Source: Lytechinus variegatus
Taxonomy: Eukaryota > Echinodermata > Echinoidea > Temnopleuroida > Toxopneustidae
Length of the DNA: 64,000 nt
Direction: 5' to 3'
Assembly (NCBI RefSeq): GCF_018143015.1
Contig: NC_054741.1
Span: 53,831,048 to 53,895,047 of the forward strand
The notes under the pieces were generated by a model, which ran no database searches, had not been told where the DNA came from, and saw nothing but the letters and a program-made list of their open reading frames with translations. Shown in pieces: positions 13,501 to 22,994 of this stretch (the stretch's first letter is position 1; every line of letters starts with the position of its first letter). Both the position numbers and the translations under genes were made by a program.

Positions 13501-16500
13501 AAATAAGTTCCTGCAGCAGAGTCTCGAGAGCACCTGTAATCTTACCAGATTGCGTAATCTTACAGGAAATTGGTATTTGGTGTATGGAATCTTACAAATT
13601 TCCTTTAATAAAACACTCTTTTCCCCTTTTTCTAACAGACCTGTTCTGTTAAATTGCAGAAAAATTCCTGTTTCATGAATTTAAAGAATGATTCTGGTAT
13701 TGCTTTCTGCAAAATCTTCTTTTATTTTTCTGTAAAATCAGGGTTTTTTAACAGTGTTGATTGAAAGGATTGAAAAAGGGCGAATGTAAAAATCGGTAAC
13801 AAAATATGATCCAAACTATATAACGAAACCGAAGAACCGCGAGTATACATATAAGACTGTAAATGCTCACATGAGACCGACATCGGTTAATAATGGCCCA
13901 ATATTTCGATATTACGAGTAAACAGCCCACGAGACAGGCAGGCAGTATATGAATATCATGAGTCCGTCATTTTATTCATTCATTCATTTTTTAACGAAGT
14001 AAGAATGTTCATCTGCATATTAAAGTTGTATCTGATTTATATTACTTTGTATAAGGTTTTGAATGGAAATGGAATAAAGAATTGAATTGAATTAAATTAC
14101 GAGTAAACGGCAAATGAGACTCAAGTAAGGCTTACATTTTCGATATATTCTCCATCATGTAATTATCTAATTTAAAAAGAATGATGATACTTTAACCTTA
14201 CAGGGACCGAGTTTGTGGGCATTTCGAAACGCAATATTTCAGGCTTGTTCATCAATTTTCCATATGCAATTGCATACGTCCTGTTCGCTGGAATAGCTTT
14301 CTTTATTCGAGACTGGCGGATACTTCATATCACCATGGTTACACCTCTATTCGTTTGGTTTATCTTCTTATAGTGAGTTACTTTAAATAATGTTCACCTG
14401 TCTCATACCTTTCCCGGGCTGTCATCGATACCAAATAGATGAACACCTAACTCAAAACTCGAAATACCAGTTTAACCGAAATCAATTTGTAAAAAAAAAT
14501 AAGAGTTGACCACTAAATAATCATGAACGAGATGTTCTTTCATTGATATATGCTAAAAATGAAATTTCTTAGATCAAAACGAAAAAGAATTTTTCATGCT
14601 AGAACGCATGCACAAATAATTTGCAGGGTTGCGGGGTATCAACTGTGGCTCACGCCAAAATGTAACGATGTTTGGACATTATTGGAAGACATACGTAAAT
14701 ATTCAATCAAGTGGAGTGTCGACCAAACCACATTGATGGAAGACCAACCGTTTGTATTCCAAGTGAATCTGATAAACCCTTAGTGCGTATAACATATTCA
14801 TTTCATCTCTTGCAAGCCATTTGGAGATATGGTTCCATGACCATCAGCACTAGCGTACCTAACCGGGGGGGGGGCATACTGACAACTCACGCAGGGGACG
14901 TATCCCTGCCCCCATCCCCGACGAGTCAAAACTGATCCAGGACATCCCCCCCCCCTTTGAGAATTGAGAAACCAAATTAATAATTTGTAATGTAAAAATG
15001 CAATAAAAACAGACGTCTACCCTCTCTTTTGAACCTGAAGACCTTTAATTTATTATTTTTTTGCTTGTCAATTTTTTCGCGGACGAAATAAAAAATTCCC
15101 CCCCCCCCTTCGAAAATCCTAGGTACGCCAATGACCACCAGGATATCAGCCACACCCACCAACCATAATGTCCTCATCAACTACCTTAATTCTAACCACG
15201 CCCCCAAAATCAATCCTTGATCAGTTTCCTCCCAGAGTCACCTCGCTGGTTATTAAGCCAAGGGGAGAATGAGAAAGCGAAGAAGATCATCGAACACGCT
15301 GCCAGGGTTAACAAGGTCCAGCTTCCAGAAGATTTCCTCGACGAACTTGAAGATGCCAATCAAAACGTAAGATGAATACAGTGCACTCTCCATGGCATGC
15401 AACTTGAGAAATATCATTGCGCGCGCGTATGGCTTCAAGAACAATTTGAATACTAGAGTGCTACATATTCTAAAAACTGAAATATTAAATCAAAGGTTGG
15501 AGGAGTGACAACCCTTTTCAAAATGGTATATCCAACCTTGCAGAAAGCTGAATCCAACAATCTAAACGTTATCGAACCAATTAACAATATATACAAACTC
15601 CTCCAACTTTTAATGAGGACTAAACATTTTCATATTTTAGAATGTTAGTTTCTTGATTCTAATCACGTTATATACCCTTACCAAATCCGCTTAAGCTTAA
15701 CTTGAATGTACATGTAGGCCTACATAACGTTGATGATTAATTCTGTTAGATGTTTCTTTTCGCGCAAAAAAGAGAAATAATATCGGTATAAGATTAACGT
15801 GAATGTACATAACATTGACGATTACTATTACCGGTAATTCTTCTTTTTTGCGCAGAAAATGAATTCGTGATATGTGAATAAGATCAAAGTAAAGCAGACA
15901 TGGACAGGAGGGAAGATGAGGAGAAGAGGGGGAAATAGGGAGAGAAGAAGGGTGGGAAGCCACAAGGAAGAAATCCAGAAAAAACTCTATATCTTCAGAT
16001 TGGAATGCCGGTTCAGTACGATGTAGAAGTCATTAAATTACTAAATCTAAGTTTGCATTGTTTATAGCTCTACAATATAGAATGATTTCCCTGCAATCAG
16101 AGGAAGAGAGAGAAGGAAAATTTTGAATGAAATCATAAAGAGGGAAAGGACGATAATGAAGGAAGGAGAGAAAGAAATTGACAGGAAGAAAGATATAAGA
16201 CGGCACACAAACGGGTTGCAATGGGCTATTTATTGCAAAGAAGCTGGGCGCGTCATGGCGAGATTTAGTGCATGATGACAATAGGATGTTCAGGTCGACT
16301 TGATCTAATTCCCTTTTCCTTTCTTTTGAATGACTTCAATAACTTTTCTGGGTAATTTTGTCGTGATATACAGTTAAAGGCCGAGACAGATAGCAAAGAA
16401 CGGAAGCCGAATTTCACAGAGATATTCCGCCATCCTAGTCTGCGCCGACGCACATTCATCATGATGTATGCATGGTAATGAGTTTGAATGTATATATTTA

Positions 16501-19500
16501 TATAGATATTATCATTTTGTACTTAAAAATCATTATATTGTAATGCCGAACAACATCTTCAGTCTCGTTAATAACGAAACTGTGAACTTCATACTATTCC
16601 GTGAGAATGATAAAGAAAAATTCTATACGAATAGGCCCAACTTGACATGTTAGAACTTTCGTGTTATGAATTTTTTGTAGAGATATTGAGAATTACGAGA
16701 ACAGAATTTCCTCCTATTCTGTTACCTTCCTTTTATGAAGTAGATATAATTGTCCCGGCCCTGACAAAGGGCTATTCACAAACTTTGCCCTTTCTGACAT
16801 GAGCGCTATAGAATGTGCCCTTTAGAAAAAATATTAAATTCGCCACAAATTAATAGCCTGGTTTTTTGGTGGGAGCTTACCTTGTCATTGAATGGAAGGG
16901 TAATGATCCTGATTAGCAGTGAGTTGGCAATAGGAAGAAAATAAGTAGAGAACTTCGACGATAACCTTCCATTATTATTCAGTGATAATGGGAAAAGGGA
17001 CAAAATCTGTCGGGTATATCTCCCTCGCCTCGTACATTGGATGGCTTGTTATACAGCTACCCTGACACCATGTCGTGTTAATCACTTATAGTGCTTCGAC
17101 AATTCAGTATTAGAGTAATCTCTTATTATTTAAGATTGCCCTTATTCAGCTTCAAGTCTCAACCATCATTAACTTAACCTCTTCAACAAAAATCCCCCAT
17201 TTCTTTAGCTAAAGGAAAGAAGATTGTAAAATACAATGAATTTTATCTTCCTATAATAATACTTTTGTTCCTTCAAGAAGTCTTTAACAGTAAACCGTGA
17301 ACAAAAAGTTGCAATCATGTAGGGGCGTCTAGTGTTATGACTCTCATCTTTCAGTCTGTGCATGTGGGGGTGGGGTAAGATTCCTTCATCAAAAAAACTT
17401 ACCCACATTTTGCTACACTCAACCCAGGTGATGGATGAGGTGACTGGCAAGGTACAAGGTAGGACGAAAATCCTAGAATGCTTTAAAGCGCCTTGGCATC
17501 CCAGATAAAGCAGGGTTATACTGATATTTATCATGTTAAACAAGGCCCACTTGGAAAACAGTCTCCCTAGGGAAATATGACGGTTATTATTAATATTGTT
17601 ATTATTAGAATTGTTATTATTATATTATGATTATTATCCCTATATGAACATTCCTTTATGTACACCGCTAGGTCAGTGTGTGCCGTCGTCTATCACGGTT
17701 TAAACTTGAGTACATCCAACCTTGGTATCAATGTGTACCTTTCGTTCTTCGTGTCTGCCGCCATTGAGATCCCTGCATACGCCTTATCCATCTTCATCGC
17801 GGAGCACCATTGGTTTGGCAGGAAGAAAAGCACGGTCATCACACTGTTGACTGGAGGGCTAGCATGCCTTCTGACTATCTTCATACGTAAGCTAATACAA
17901 TAGATAAACATAATAGGGGTCTCCTTGTAAGCTCGTTTATTCATTATAGGTTCGTTATACTCCGAAACTTGCACCGATATTCAGTGATGTTTGTTACTCT
18001 GAAAATAGTTCTTTAATCTGGAGGTTGGATGGTCTGAAAATGATGTTTTTAAACGAAAACAATTGAATGTACAAACCTTACTTCGATTTCGAACTTTCGG
18101 AGTAGTACATTGTTATTTTTAAAGTTTCGTAATAATGAACCGTTCTCACAAACGGTCTTGATGGTAGGAACTATTAGAGAAGTAGGGGACTAATTCGCCC
18201 TGGTGGAATGAAGGTCTTTTTTTTAAAGGTATATATGATTAACTTAAAGATTTCGAAAAATATATAGGAACACGGAGCATCTACTTCCGTGCTGGTTTAT
18301 TAATTCATTATATAAAATATCCCATAAATTTCATTTATGCAGTGGGAATTCTTCGGCCTCGCTAGCCAGTTTTCGGCAAAAGATTCGATTGAACGATATT
18401 ATCATGCATGTATTAGATGGCTTCTCTACAAATTCATATTTTGGGGTTGTGTTATTTATTATCGCTTTATCAATGCTTATCTAGTTTTGTTCGTCATTTC
18501 TCATTTTAAAAAGCGAGTGGTCCTTCCAGAGCTGGAGTCGCTTTTATTGGGAAATTTGGAATCTCTGCTGCATTCGCTCTTATCTATCTCTTCACCATAG
18601 AACTATACCCAACCACATTGAGGTGAATAGACAATATAATATGCAAGTTACCAAGTTATTTAATAAATTCAATTTTTATATTGGAAACCTATAGTATTTC
18701 CCCGGGATAAAGGTCTTATCAATAATTATGTCCGTCCAAGAAAGAAACGGAACCCAACATTGTTGTCTACCCCCGTAACCTAATCACAAATATGATTGGT
18801 ATTTATTGATATTTCCTTCTCCAAGTTCAGCAGCAAATATAGAATTATATACAAAGTATTAGGTGTAGATTTAACAAAAGTAACGCATAATACAAAAAGC
18901 GGAAATTGGTCTGAATATATGTCAACTATAACGATTTTGTTGATCGTATTTACAATTTGTTACACAGCAAAACTCTGGTGTTGATTTAACACCAGCCCGG
19001 AATCTATATAGGCCTATGTCCACACCAGAAAAGTGTAAAACAACACCTTTTTTCTTTTTGGAACACCAGATAGGTGACACCAATAGTATCAAAACAACAT
19101 CGGTTCAATATTTCGCTGGTGTAACACCGAAATTTTTGCAGTGTTGGAGGGAAATAAATGAAAATTAGTTTGGAGATAAGGTATCCTAAGTATTAAATGA
19201 CCGAGTGAATAAGCACGCTATATCAAAGAAATCTTCGAAATTACTGGGATTACTTTGGGATTCTAAATTACGTTTCTTCAACCATTTAAAAATCTTCGAA
19301 ATTGTTATTTTCTCTCTCCATGCAGGGCCGTTGGTTTGGGAATGTGTTCAATGACAGGGCGCATTGCTAACATCTTATCCCCTATGGTGCTCTTAACAGC
19401 CGACTACTGGATCCATGCTCCACTTCTCATATTCGGTACCTGCACAGTCCTATCCGGCTTATTGTGTATCTTTCTACCCGAGACTAGGGGCAAAAAACTA

Positions 19501-20653
19501 CCGGAGACCGTCCAAGATAGCGAGAACTTTGGAAAGTAAGTGAAGGTTTTAAGAATTGCACTTTGGAAAGTAAGTGAAGGTTTTAAGAATTGCATTTTGA
19601 GATTTTTTGTTGTAATCTTTGGGGCTTTTGTTTCTTTAATCACCATTATCCTCATTCTGAACCCATCTGGGCCGTCTCCAAAGTCATGGGCGGAAATCTG
19701 TCCCCAAAGGTAGGGGGACAAGGGCCTAGAAAATTTGAAAAGCAGGAAAAAAAAAGGGTTTTTCACCCAAAATGTAAGGTTATTTAGTCCAAAACACATG
19801 TATCATTTCGATTGTGAAGTGATGTAGTTTTCTCCATCATAAAAGACCAAAAATAGTAGGCGGGACATTTGATATTGTGTCCCCCCTACTATTTTTGATA
19901 GGGGGACGCGTCCCCCTGGGCCACCCATGCCCAAAGTCCACCCGAAGTGCTAACGTGTGCGTCTGAAATAATTTTATCGGGTCAGAGCAGAAAGTTTGAG
20001 GGAGCACAGCAAGGCGTGTTTGTGCAACATTTTGAAAAAGTTGTAAATGAGCGAAAATTTTCGCCTAGTTACAACAAAGATCTTATTTCGTGATATGATA
20101 TTTAACAAATGATTATATTTCTCTGTTTCCTATAATTTTCTTTCATTTTATATTTCTTTTCCTTTTTCCCTTCGGGCATGTTGAGCGTGGAACTTTTTGA
20201 GGCCAGAACTCCTAAACACCCCCTTTCTGTAAGCCAGTGCATTTGTTGTTATCGCGCTTTCAGCGTATTAACTTCTAATTATTATCATCATTGCCTTGAA
20301 GCAAACTGTCTCTTCCTCCCATCACCCATTTGAATACTTTAATCTGTTTATTTCATTTCACATTTTTGCATCACTTCATTTATTCCTTATTTTTCATTGT
20401 AATGTTTTTTTAACTTTTATCTTTATTTATTTTCATTCCTTATTTCTATTACATATATATTTCTTCTTTTTTTGCTGGGGGGGGGGGGGTGGGGCAGGGT
20501 TGTTGAATCATCGTATTTCTAACGTACCCCTTATCGTTTTGACTTTTCAGGATACCGTCATCAGCTGATTTACCTCACGCGGTTAACGGTGTTGATAAAT
20601 CGGATACAGATGTTGCGAGTGGGATTGGCGACAAAAGTGAAGTTGCAGTCTGA
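1381..20653 (+). CDS. SLC22-family (organic cation/carnitine-like) transporter, 12 exons
   Basis: Exons: 1381-1529, 9174-9304, 11266-11437, 12304-12407, 13108-13262, 14204-14372, 15225-15366, 16374-16474, 17672-17886, 18532-18622, 19326-19535, 20551-20653. All junctions are GT-AG and all phases agree, giving about 580 residues, close to the usual 550 for SLC22. Seen: N-terminal [11 protein letters not shown] and EFGPYQRR; a large Cys-rich extracellular loop with N-glycosylation sequons; MDLVC; the MFS signature GDRFGRHR between TM2 and TM3; LPESPRWLL; a second-half loop with [26 protein letters not shown] at the end of TM12. The family moves organic cations, anions or zwitterions across the plasma membrane; the substrate cannot be read here. 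Exon 1 carries an apparent one-base deletion, either an assembly error or a damaged allele. The other exons are open. Confidence 0.9.
1567..1816. mobile_element. MITE, CATGGGCGGAAAT family, copy 1
   Basis: Right end TGATTTCTGCCCATG and a degenerate left end; internal AGGGGGACA near each end. Shares sequence throughout with 19685-19929 and 22323-22594. Non-coding, within intron 1. Confidence 0.6.
2889..3003. mobile_element. MITE fragment, GTTGCAGAAAGAGTTG family
   Basis: The left end GTTGCAGAAAGAGTTGC and the internal ATTTGGGACTTGC are shared with copies at 11936-12082 and 52781-52933. The right end is lost into the adjoining minisatellite. Confidence 0.55.
3005..3335. repeat. Minisatellite, 42-bp unit
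   Basis: About six units of 42 bp, each made of two related halves containing TTCGTAATTCCGAAGG and TTCGTTAATCCGAAAA. Units decay at both ends. There are no unique spacers between repeats, so this is not a CRISPR-like array. Confidence 0.85.
3625..3965 (+). mobile_element. tRNA-derived SINE
   Basis: A B-box-like GGTACGAATCC at 3674-3684, a body shared with 40085-40360 (CCAGCAATGGCGTGATTTCC and a GGTGAGGTGAATGGGTACC-like stretch), and an ATT-repeat tail near 3910-3955. Within intron 1. Confidence 0.65.
4202..4883. mobile_element. hAT-like element remnant with GCTCGCGC repeats
   Basis: Right terminus GGTCACGGTCCGCCACTG at 4866-4883 matches the end of the complete small element at 9981-10093. 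Holds two GCTCGCGCTTTGCGCT-type units (about 4404 and 4669). Left terminus not found. A separate palindromic MITE (4496-4652) is inserted between the units. Confidence 0.5.
4496..4652. mobile_element. Foldback MITE
   Basis: Inverted ends GGTCTGTTGCATAAAACTTT and AAAGTTTTATGCAACGGGCC, with arms continuing through CTCAG and AACTCCGGTAAAAAC. Non-coding, about 157 bp, inserted in an older hAT-like remnant. Confidence 0.6.
5549..5831. mobile_element. MITE with TA target duplication, copy 1
   Basis: Starts CACTGTTAGAAAA and ends TTTAAAAACAGTG, flanked by TA on both sides (5547-5548, 5832-5833), which suggests Tc1/mariner-type mobilisation. Closely similar along its length to 13473-13756. Confidence 0.65.
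5834..7661. other. Intron 1, unassigned
   Basis: AT-rich intron sequence. No exon, RNA gene or clear repeat boundary recognised; short open frames here look like chance. Confidence 0.4.
7662..8214 (-). pseudogene. Broken hAT transposase, C-terminal dimerisation region
   Basis: Read on the minus strand, 8214 to about 8075 gives a stretch with [17 protein letters not shown]. Then 7890-7820 gives [18 protein letters not shown], and 7850-7662 gives [20 protein letters not shown]...[17 protein letters not shown] and a stop. This order and the [12 protein letters not shown] motif are characteristic of the hATC dimerisation domain of hAT transposases. The copy is dead: a MITE (7899-8056) splits it, with an in-frame stop just before the insertion and a frameshift near LLLVC. 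Within intron 1 of the transporter, opposite strand. Confidence 0.75.
7899..8056. mobile_element. Foldback MITE, GACTTGTCGGATAAAAT family
   Basis: Inverted ends GGGGAGTGTTTCATCAACA and a right end that reads GGGGGCGTTTCATGAAAGGA in reverse complement; internal GTTACTATGGTAAC. Related to 47815-47960 and, partly, 31090-31170. Inserted into the hAT transposase remnant. Confidence 0.65.
8883..8899. mobile_element. hAT-like terminus (solo end)
   Basis: GGCTCATTACGCCAG matches in reverse complement the CAGTGGCGTAATGAGCC terminus at 12688 and the end at about 50068-50084. No partner end found close by. Confidence 0.35.
9174..9304 (+). CDS. SLC22-like exon 2 (extracellular loop, first part)
   Basis: Begins with [13 protein letters not shown] after a long polypyrimidine tract (about 9000-9170) and TTAG. 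Encodes the large loop between TM1 and TM2, with cysteines and the sequons NDT and NKS. Donor AAG|GTTAGT, ending two bases into an Arg codon. Confidence 0.85.
9981..10093. mobile_element. 113-bp hAT-type MITE with perfect 8-bp target duplication
   Basis: Starts CAGTGGCGGACCGTGACTC and ends GGTCACGGTCCGCTACTG; the 8-bp duplication ACTGTCCA lies at 9973-9980 and 10094-10101. An 8-bp duplication with CAGTGG-type ends is the hAT hallmark. It is little more than two terminal repeats around an AACAAAGCA-type core. Confidence 0.85.
10118..10289. mobile_element. Foldback MITE, GGTGGGTGTTTCATA family, copy 1
   Basis: Inverted ends GGTGGGTGTTTCATAAAGCT and GCTGTATGAAACACCCACC; arms repeat GTTCGTAA. 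Second copy at 11744-11934. Within intron 2. Confidence 0.7.
11266..11437 (+). CDS. SLC22-like exon 3 (extracellular loop, second part)
   Basis: Acceptor AACAG, donor GAG|GTAAAG. Encodes [10 protein letters not shown] through [20 protein letters not shown], matching the family pattern before TM2 (C-x-x-GW-x-YD...). The sequon NIS is present. Confidence 0.87.
11744..11934. mobile_element. Foldback MITE, GGTGGGTGTTTCATA family, copy 2
   Basis: Same termini as 10118-10289 with longer, cleaner arms (GTTCGTAAGTTAAGAGC and its complement). The right end abuts the next MITE at 11936 with almost no spacer. Within intron 3. Confidence 0.7.
11936..12082. mobile_element. Foldback MITE, GTTGCAGAAAGAGTTG family
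   Basis: Ends GGGGTCCGTTGCATCAAGG and CTTTCCGCAACAGGCCCC, internal GTCCCAAATGCGCGCTGTTG. Same family as 52781-52933 and 2889-3003. Sits head to tail with the preceding MITE. Confidence 0.65.
12304..12407 (+). CDS. SLC22-like exon 4 (TM2)
   Basis: Acceptor ATAG, donor CAG|GTATAT. Encodes [15 protein letters not shown] followed by TM2 ([18 protein letters not shown]). MDLVC corresponds to the conserved WDLVC of the family, with Met in place of Trp. Confidence 0.9.
12688..12917. mobile_element. hAT-like element, degenerate
   Basis: Starts CAGTGGCGTAATGAGCC followed by a long C run. The probable right end TGTGCGCCATG is weakly complementary. No clean 8-bp duplication seen. Within intron 4, between exons 4 and 5. 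Confidence 0.4.
13108..13262 (+). CDS. SLC22-like exon 5 (TM3-TM4)
   Basis: Acceptor TATAG, donor CTAG|GTAAGA. Completes the MFS loop signature GDRFGRHR and continues through TM3 and TM4 ([16 protein letters not shown]). In MFS carriers this loop is a conformational hinge. Confidence 0.9.
13473..13756. mobile_element. MITE (TA-type family), copy 2
   Basis: Starts CACTGTTAGAAAATTTATC and ends TTTTAACAGTG; close match to 5549-5831 along its whole length. The flanks read TT/TT rather than TA/TA. Within intron 5. Confidence 0.65.
14000..14098 (+). mobile_element. LINE 3' end fragment
   Basis: A short 3' tail with GGAATAAAGAATTGAATTGA, like the 3' ends of CR1/L2-type LINEs and like the tail at 56130-56165. 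No coding part. Within intron 5. Confidence 0.4.
14204..14372 (+). CDS. SLC22-like exon 6 (TM4-TM6)
   Basis: Acceptor TTACAG, donor TA|GTGAGT. Encodes [14 protein letters not shown], then TM5 ([19 protein letters not shown]) and TM6. The Tyr codon split over the junction is completed by exon 7. Confidence 0.88.
15225..15366 (+). CDS. SLC22-like exon 7 (PESPRWL and start of central loop)
   Basis: Acceptor GATCAG, donor AAC|GTAAGA. Encodes [20 protein letters not shown], the family signature after TM6, then charged residues of the large cytoplasmic loop. Ends in phase 0. Confidence 0.9.
16374..16474 (+). CDS. SLC22-like exon 8 (end of central loop, start of TM7)
   Basis: Acceptor ATACAG, donor ATG|GTAATG. 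Encodes a Lys/Arg-rich stretch, then [22 protein letters not shown], which matches the family's entry into TM7. The Trp codon is split with exon 9. Confidence 0.85.
17382..17640 (+). mobile_element. SINE fragment, 5' truncated
   Basis: Shares the CTCAACCCAGGTGATG-like body and the ACTTGGAAAACAGTCT stretch with the SINE at 3625-3965; ends in an ATT-rich tail that runs up to exon 9. Confidence 0.5.
17672..17886 (+). CDS. SLC22-like exon 9 (TM7-TM8)
   Basis: Acceptor GCTAG, donor TAC|GTAAGC. Encodes [16 protein letters not shown]7-TM8 with [16 protein letters not shown], the second-half MFS loop FGRKKS, and the next helix ending CLLTIFI. Sits directly after a SINE fragment with a TTA-rich tail. 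Confidence 0.9.
18532..18622 (+). CDS. SLC22-like exon 10 (TM10)
   Basis: Encodes [14 protein letters not shown] and ELYPTTLR; donor GAG|GTGAAT. The acceptor is a doublet AGAG (18528-18531). Only the second AG keeps frame, giving TIFI-P-GVAF. The extracellular link between helices is several residues shorter than usual, so a very small missed exon cannot be excluded. Confidence 0.82.
18957..19146. mobile_element. MITE with ACACTGCAAAA-type ends
   Basis: Left end TACACAGCAAAACTCTGGTG, right end GGTGTAACACCGAAATTTTT followed by GCAGTGTTG; several internal AACACCAG words in both orientations. Within intron 10. Confidence 0.5.
19326..19535 (+). CDS. SLC22-like exon 11 (TM11-TM12)
   Basis: Acceptor TGCAG. 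Encodes [19 protein letters not shown] through [12 protein letters not shown]. The donor AAA|GTAAGT lies inside a perfect 34-bp tandem duplication, so an identical second donor sits 34 bases downstream at 19570. Confidence 0.9.
19527..19594. repeat. Perfect 34-bp tandem duplication carrying a splice donor
   Basis: Two identical 34-bp copies, 19527-19560 and 19561-19594, starting CTTTGGAAAGTAAGTGAAGG. Each holds AAAGTAAGT, so the exon 11 donor is present twice. Confidence 0.95.
19685..19929. mobile_element. MITE, CATGGGCGGAAAT family, copy 2
   Basis: Starts CATGGGCGGAAATCTGTCCC and ends CCACCCATG; subterminal TAGGGGGACA words. Within intron 11, 90 bp after the donor duplication. Confidence 0.65.
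20551..20653 (+). CDS. SLC22-like exon 12 (C-terminal tail)
   Basis: Acceptor TTTTCAG. Encodes a 33-residue polar, acidic cytoplasmic tail ending SEVAV and stop TGA at 20651-20653. The last residues Val-Ala-Val fit a class II PDZ ligand (hydrophobic-x-hydrophobic), a weak pattern on its own. Confidence 0.8.
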
Positions 20654-20884
20654 GTCAGTTATATAGCCGACTAGTGGCGAAGATGGTGTAGATCTGTTCC
20701 AATTATCTGAATAAGTAGGAGATTGCTAGTAGACCCGGAATCACTATCGAATCGAGTTTACCGATGTGATGGAATGAGAATCTTATAAATCAATCTTTTT
20801 TTTTTGGATAGAATCTTTTTGATATTTTAGTTTTAACGATAGGCCTATATTCAAAATATAGATCGAATAATTTCAAATCTATGA

Positions 20885-20890
20885 AATAAA
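20885..20890 (+). terminator. Polyadenylation signal candidate for the SLC22-like gene
   Basis: AATAAA 232 bases after the stop codon. A second AATAAA-containing stretch lies near 21230. Not tested against transcripts. Confidence 0.4.
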
Positions 20891-20969
20891 GATTGCATGA
20901 TTATAAAATCAAATTTATTGCATTAATTAATGCTTTACGGTATCCTCCCGACATGAAAGAAATGAAAAA

Positions 20970-22985
20970 GTGTTTAAAGACGTACTGATTTCAATTTTAA
21001 TCAGATTTCTAATGTTGAAAGATACGAACTTGTTGACTGCAGTAATATTTGATAGCTAAATGAGTGCGTTTGACTCTGATCTTAAGTACAAGGGGAGAAA
21101 ACCTAACCCCCCCCCCAAAAAAAAAGGAAAATTAAAAAAATGTCCAAGTCACAGAAAAACATATGTTCTTTTCATTCATTTAATTTACTAATGAAGTAAG
21201 GGCCAACCTCCTTTTCTGCTCTATAAAATAAATGTGACAAGCTGTTCATTTATCTTTGATTCATCAATAATTTCAATTGTTCTATGTCATGTCTGTTGGA
21301 CACTTAGAAAATGTTATAAGTCGTCTAAAGGGACGGAAATATGGATCAATCAAAAATTAATCAATAAAGTGCATCAAAAGCATGGGCATTATAGTAATTT
21401 GTAATAAAGTCTTAAATTCATTTCGTGATATCTTCCAAGAAATTACTCTTCTTTGTAAAGACAATATAGCATTGCTTGCTATAATTTTAAGATATTTGTA
21501 ATCTTATATTTTTATATGGATCTGATGGTGGTTAATTGTATATTTCTGTGTATGCTTGTTTTGCCTTAGAATTAATCCATTGCCGTTTTTTTCATTGACA
21601 TGCATTAATTTTGAAAAAAAATTACAGCCATCATGATGAGGAATGTGTAAAGACCCATCAAGTTTGCTTTTACATGTACATAGAGCTTTCTTCAAACATC
21701 GTCCTCACACAACATATTCAATACATGCCACAAGCAACTTCAGTGTCGCCAACTTTGCTCTGTATCGTATCTGTATTGAAAGGTTGAACAGCATCGGGGA
21801 CACGGTGCATTATTGCAGTACCCCAATTAGTTTTGTTGGCAGCTGTTTGCTTCCAGGAAGATTTTGAAATGAAACGAGTATTTCAATGCGGTGCTTTTAA
21901 TCCACATTTCCCTGTCGTGTTTTAACATTTCTCAATTAACTTTGTAACGGAAGATGTCTATAATGCACAGGGGAGATGGAGGGCAACACAATACAAATGA
22001 AAAGTTGAGTAATTATCATATCATGATCTTCATGAATTCAAAAGGTGGTTAAAATGTCCCCGTTATCATGATTTGAAGGCAGCAAATTTTGATTTGTTTT
22101 CAATATTTTGAAAGATACGGGCTTGCAGAAGACAGTTCAGTTATATTTGAGTGCTGAGTGTGCATGTACCTCTCATTTCACGGAGTATGACCTATATAAA
22201 AAGAGGTAGATCATACCACTAAAAATACAATCAATTTCATTTCCAATTAAGTTGGGAGATAACTCCATTTTATCTTCGATTATTTTTAATGCTACATTGC
22301 TTCTGAAGACTTATATGCCAGCCATGGGCGGAAATCCCCGGGGGAAGCGCCCCCTACCAGTAATAATAGGGGGACAGTATCAAATACCCCCCTACTATTT
22401 TTGATCTGTTATTATGAAGGAGTAAAATACATCATTCACAATTGAAATGATACATTTTTTCATACTAAATGACTACATTTTGGTTGAAAACCCTGGGGGG
22501 GGGGGCAAAATGACTTTACATTTTGGATGCTTTTTTTTGCTTGTCAAATTTTCCAGCCCCTGCCCCCCCCCCCCACCTTTCGATTTCCGCCCACTTTCTT
22601 CCAATGTGACAATCTGATCATGTGTCTTTTGATTTGTAAATATTTTGATGTCAAAATGGTGGACGCTTAGCCAATGATATCAGTAGATTGTTTGATAAAA
22701 AGAATGATCAATCAATCAGTAAAGCAAACAATGATCAAAATCAGATCCATCAAAAGAATGGGCATTATGTTAATTCGTAAAAAAAATCTTATATTCATTT
22801 CGTGAAAGCTTTCCAAGGAATGACAATCTTGATATTGTTTATTTGTATCATATAACCTTGCTGATTTTGAAAGAAAGTTATGTTTTAATTTGTATTGTAA
22901 AAAGCAGCTCTTTTGCTTTTCTACATGGATTTGATGGTGCTTGCTTTGTAGTTGTGTTTTTTATGTCGGAATTAATCCGTTTTAG
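20970..22985. repeat. Diverged tandem duplication of the transporter 3' flank
   Basis: Segments about 20970-21600 and 22095-22985 share colinear words: TTGAAAGATACG; CATCAAAAG-ATGGGCATTAT; ATTCATTTCGTGA; ATGGATTTGATGGTG-like; AATTAATCC. The second copy is interrupted by a MITE at 22323-22594. Identity looks around 70%, so the event is old. Confidence 0.55.
22323..22594. mobile_element. MITE, CATGGGCGGAAAT family, copy 3 (inverted)
   Basis: Ends CATGGGCGGAAATCC and GATTTCCGCCCAC; internal order is reversed relative to 19685-19929. Contains long G and C runs. Confidence 0.65.
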
Positions 22986-22994
22986 ATTTAGATG

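Noticed and set aside
18337-18600. 87-codon open frame over exon 10 of the transporter
   Set aside because: It is in a different frame from GKFGISAAF and ELYPTTLR; splicing at 18532 explains the coding signal.
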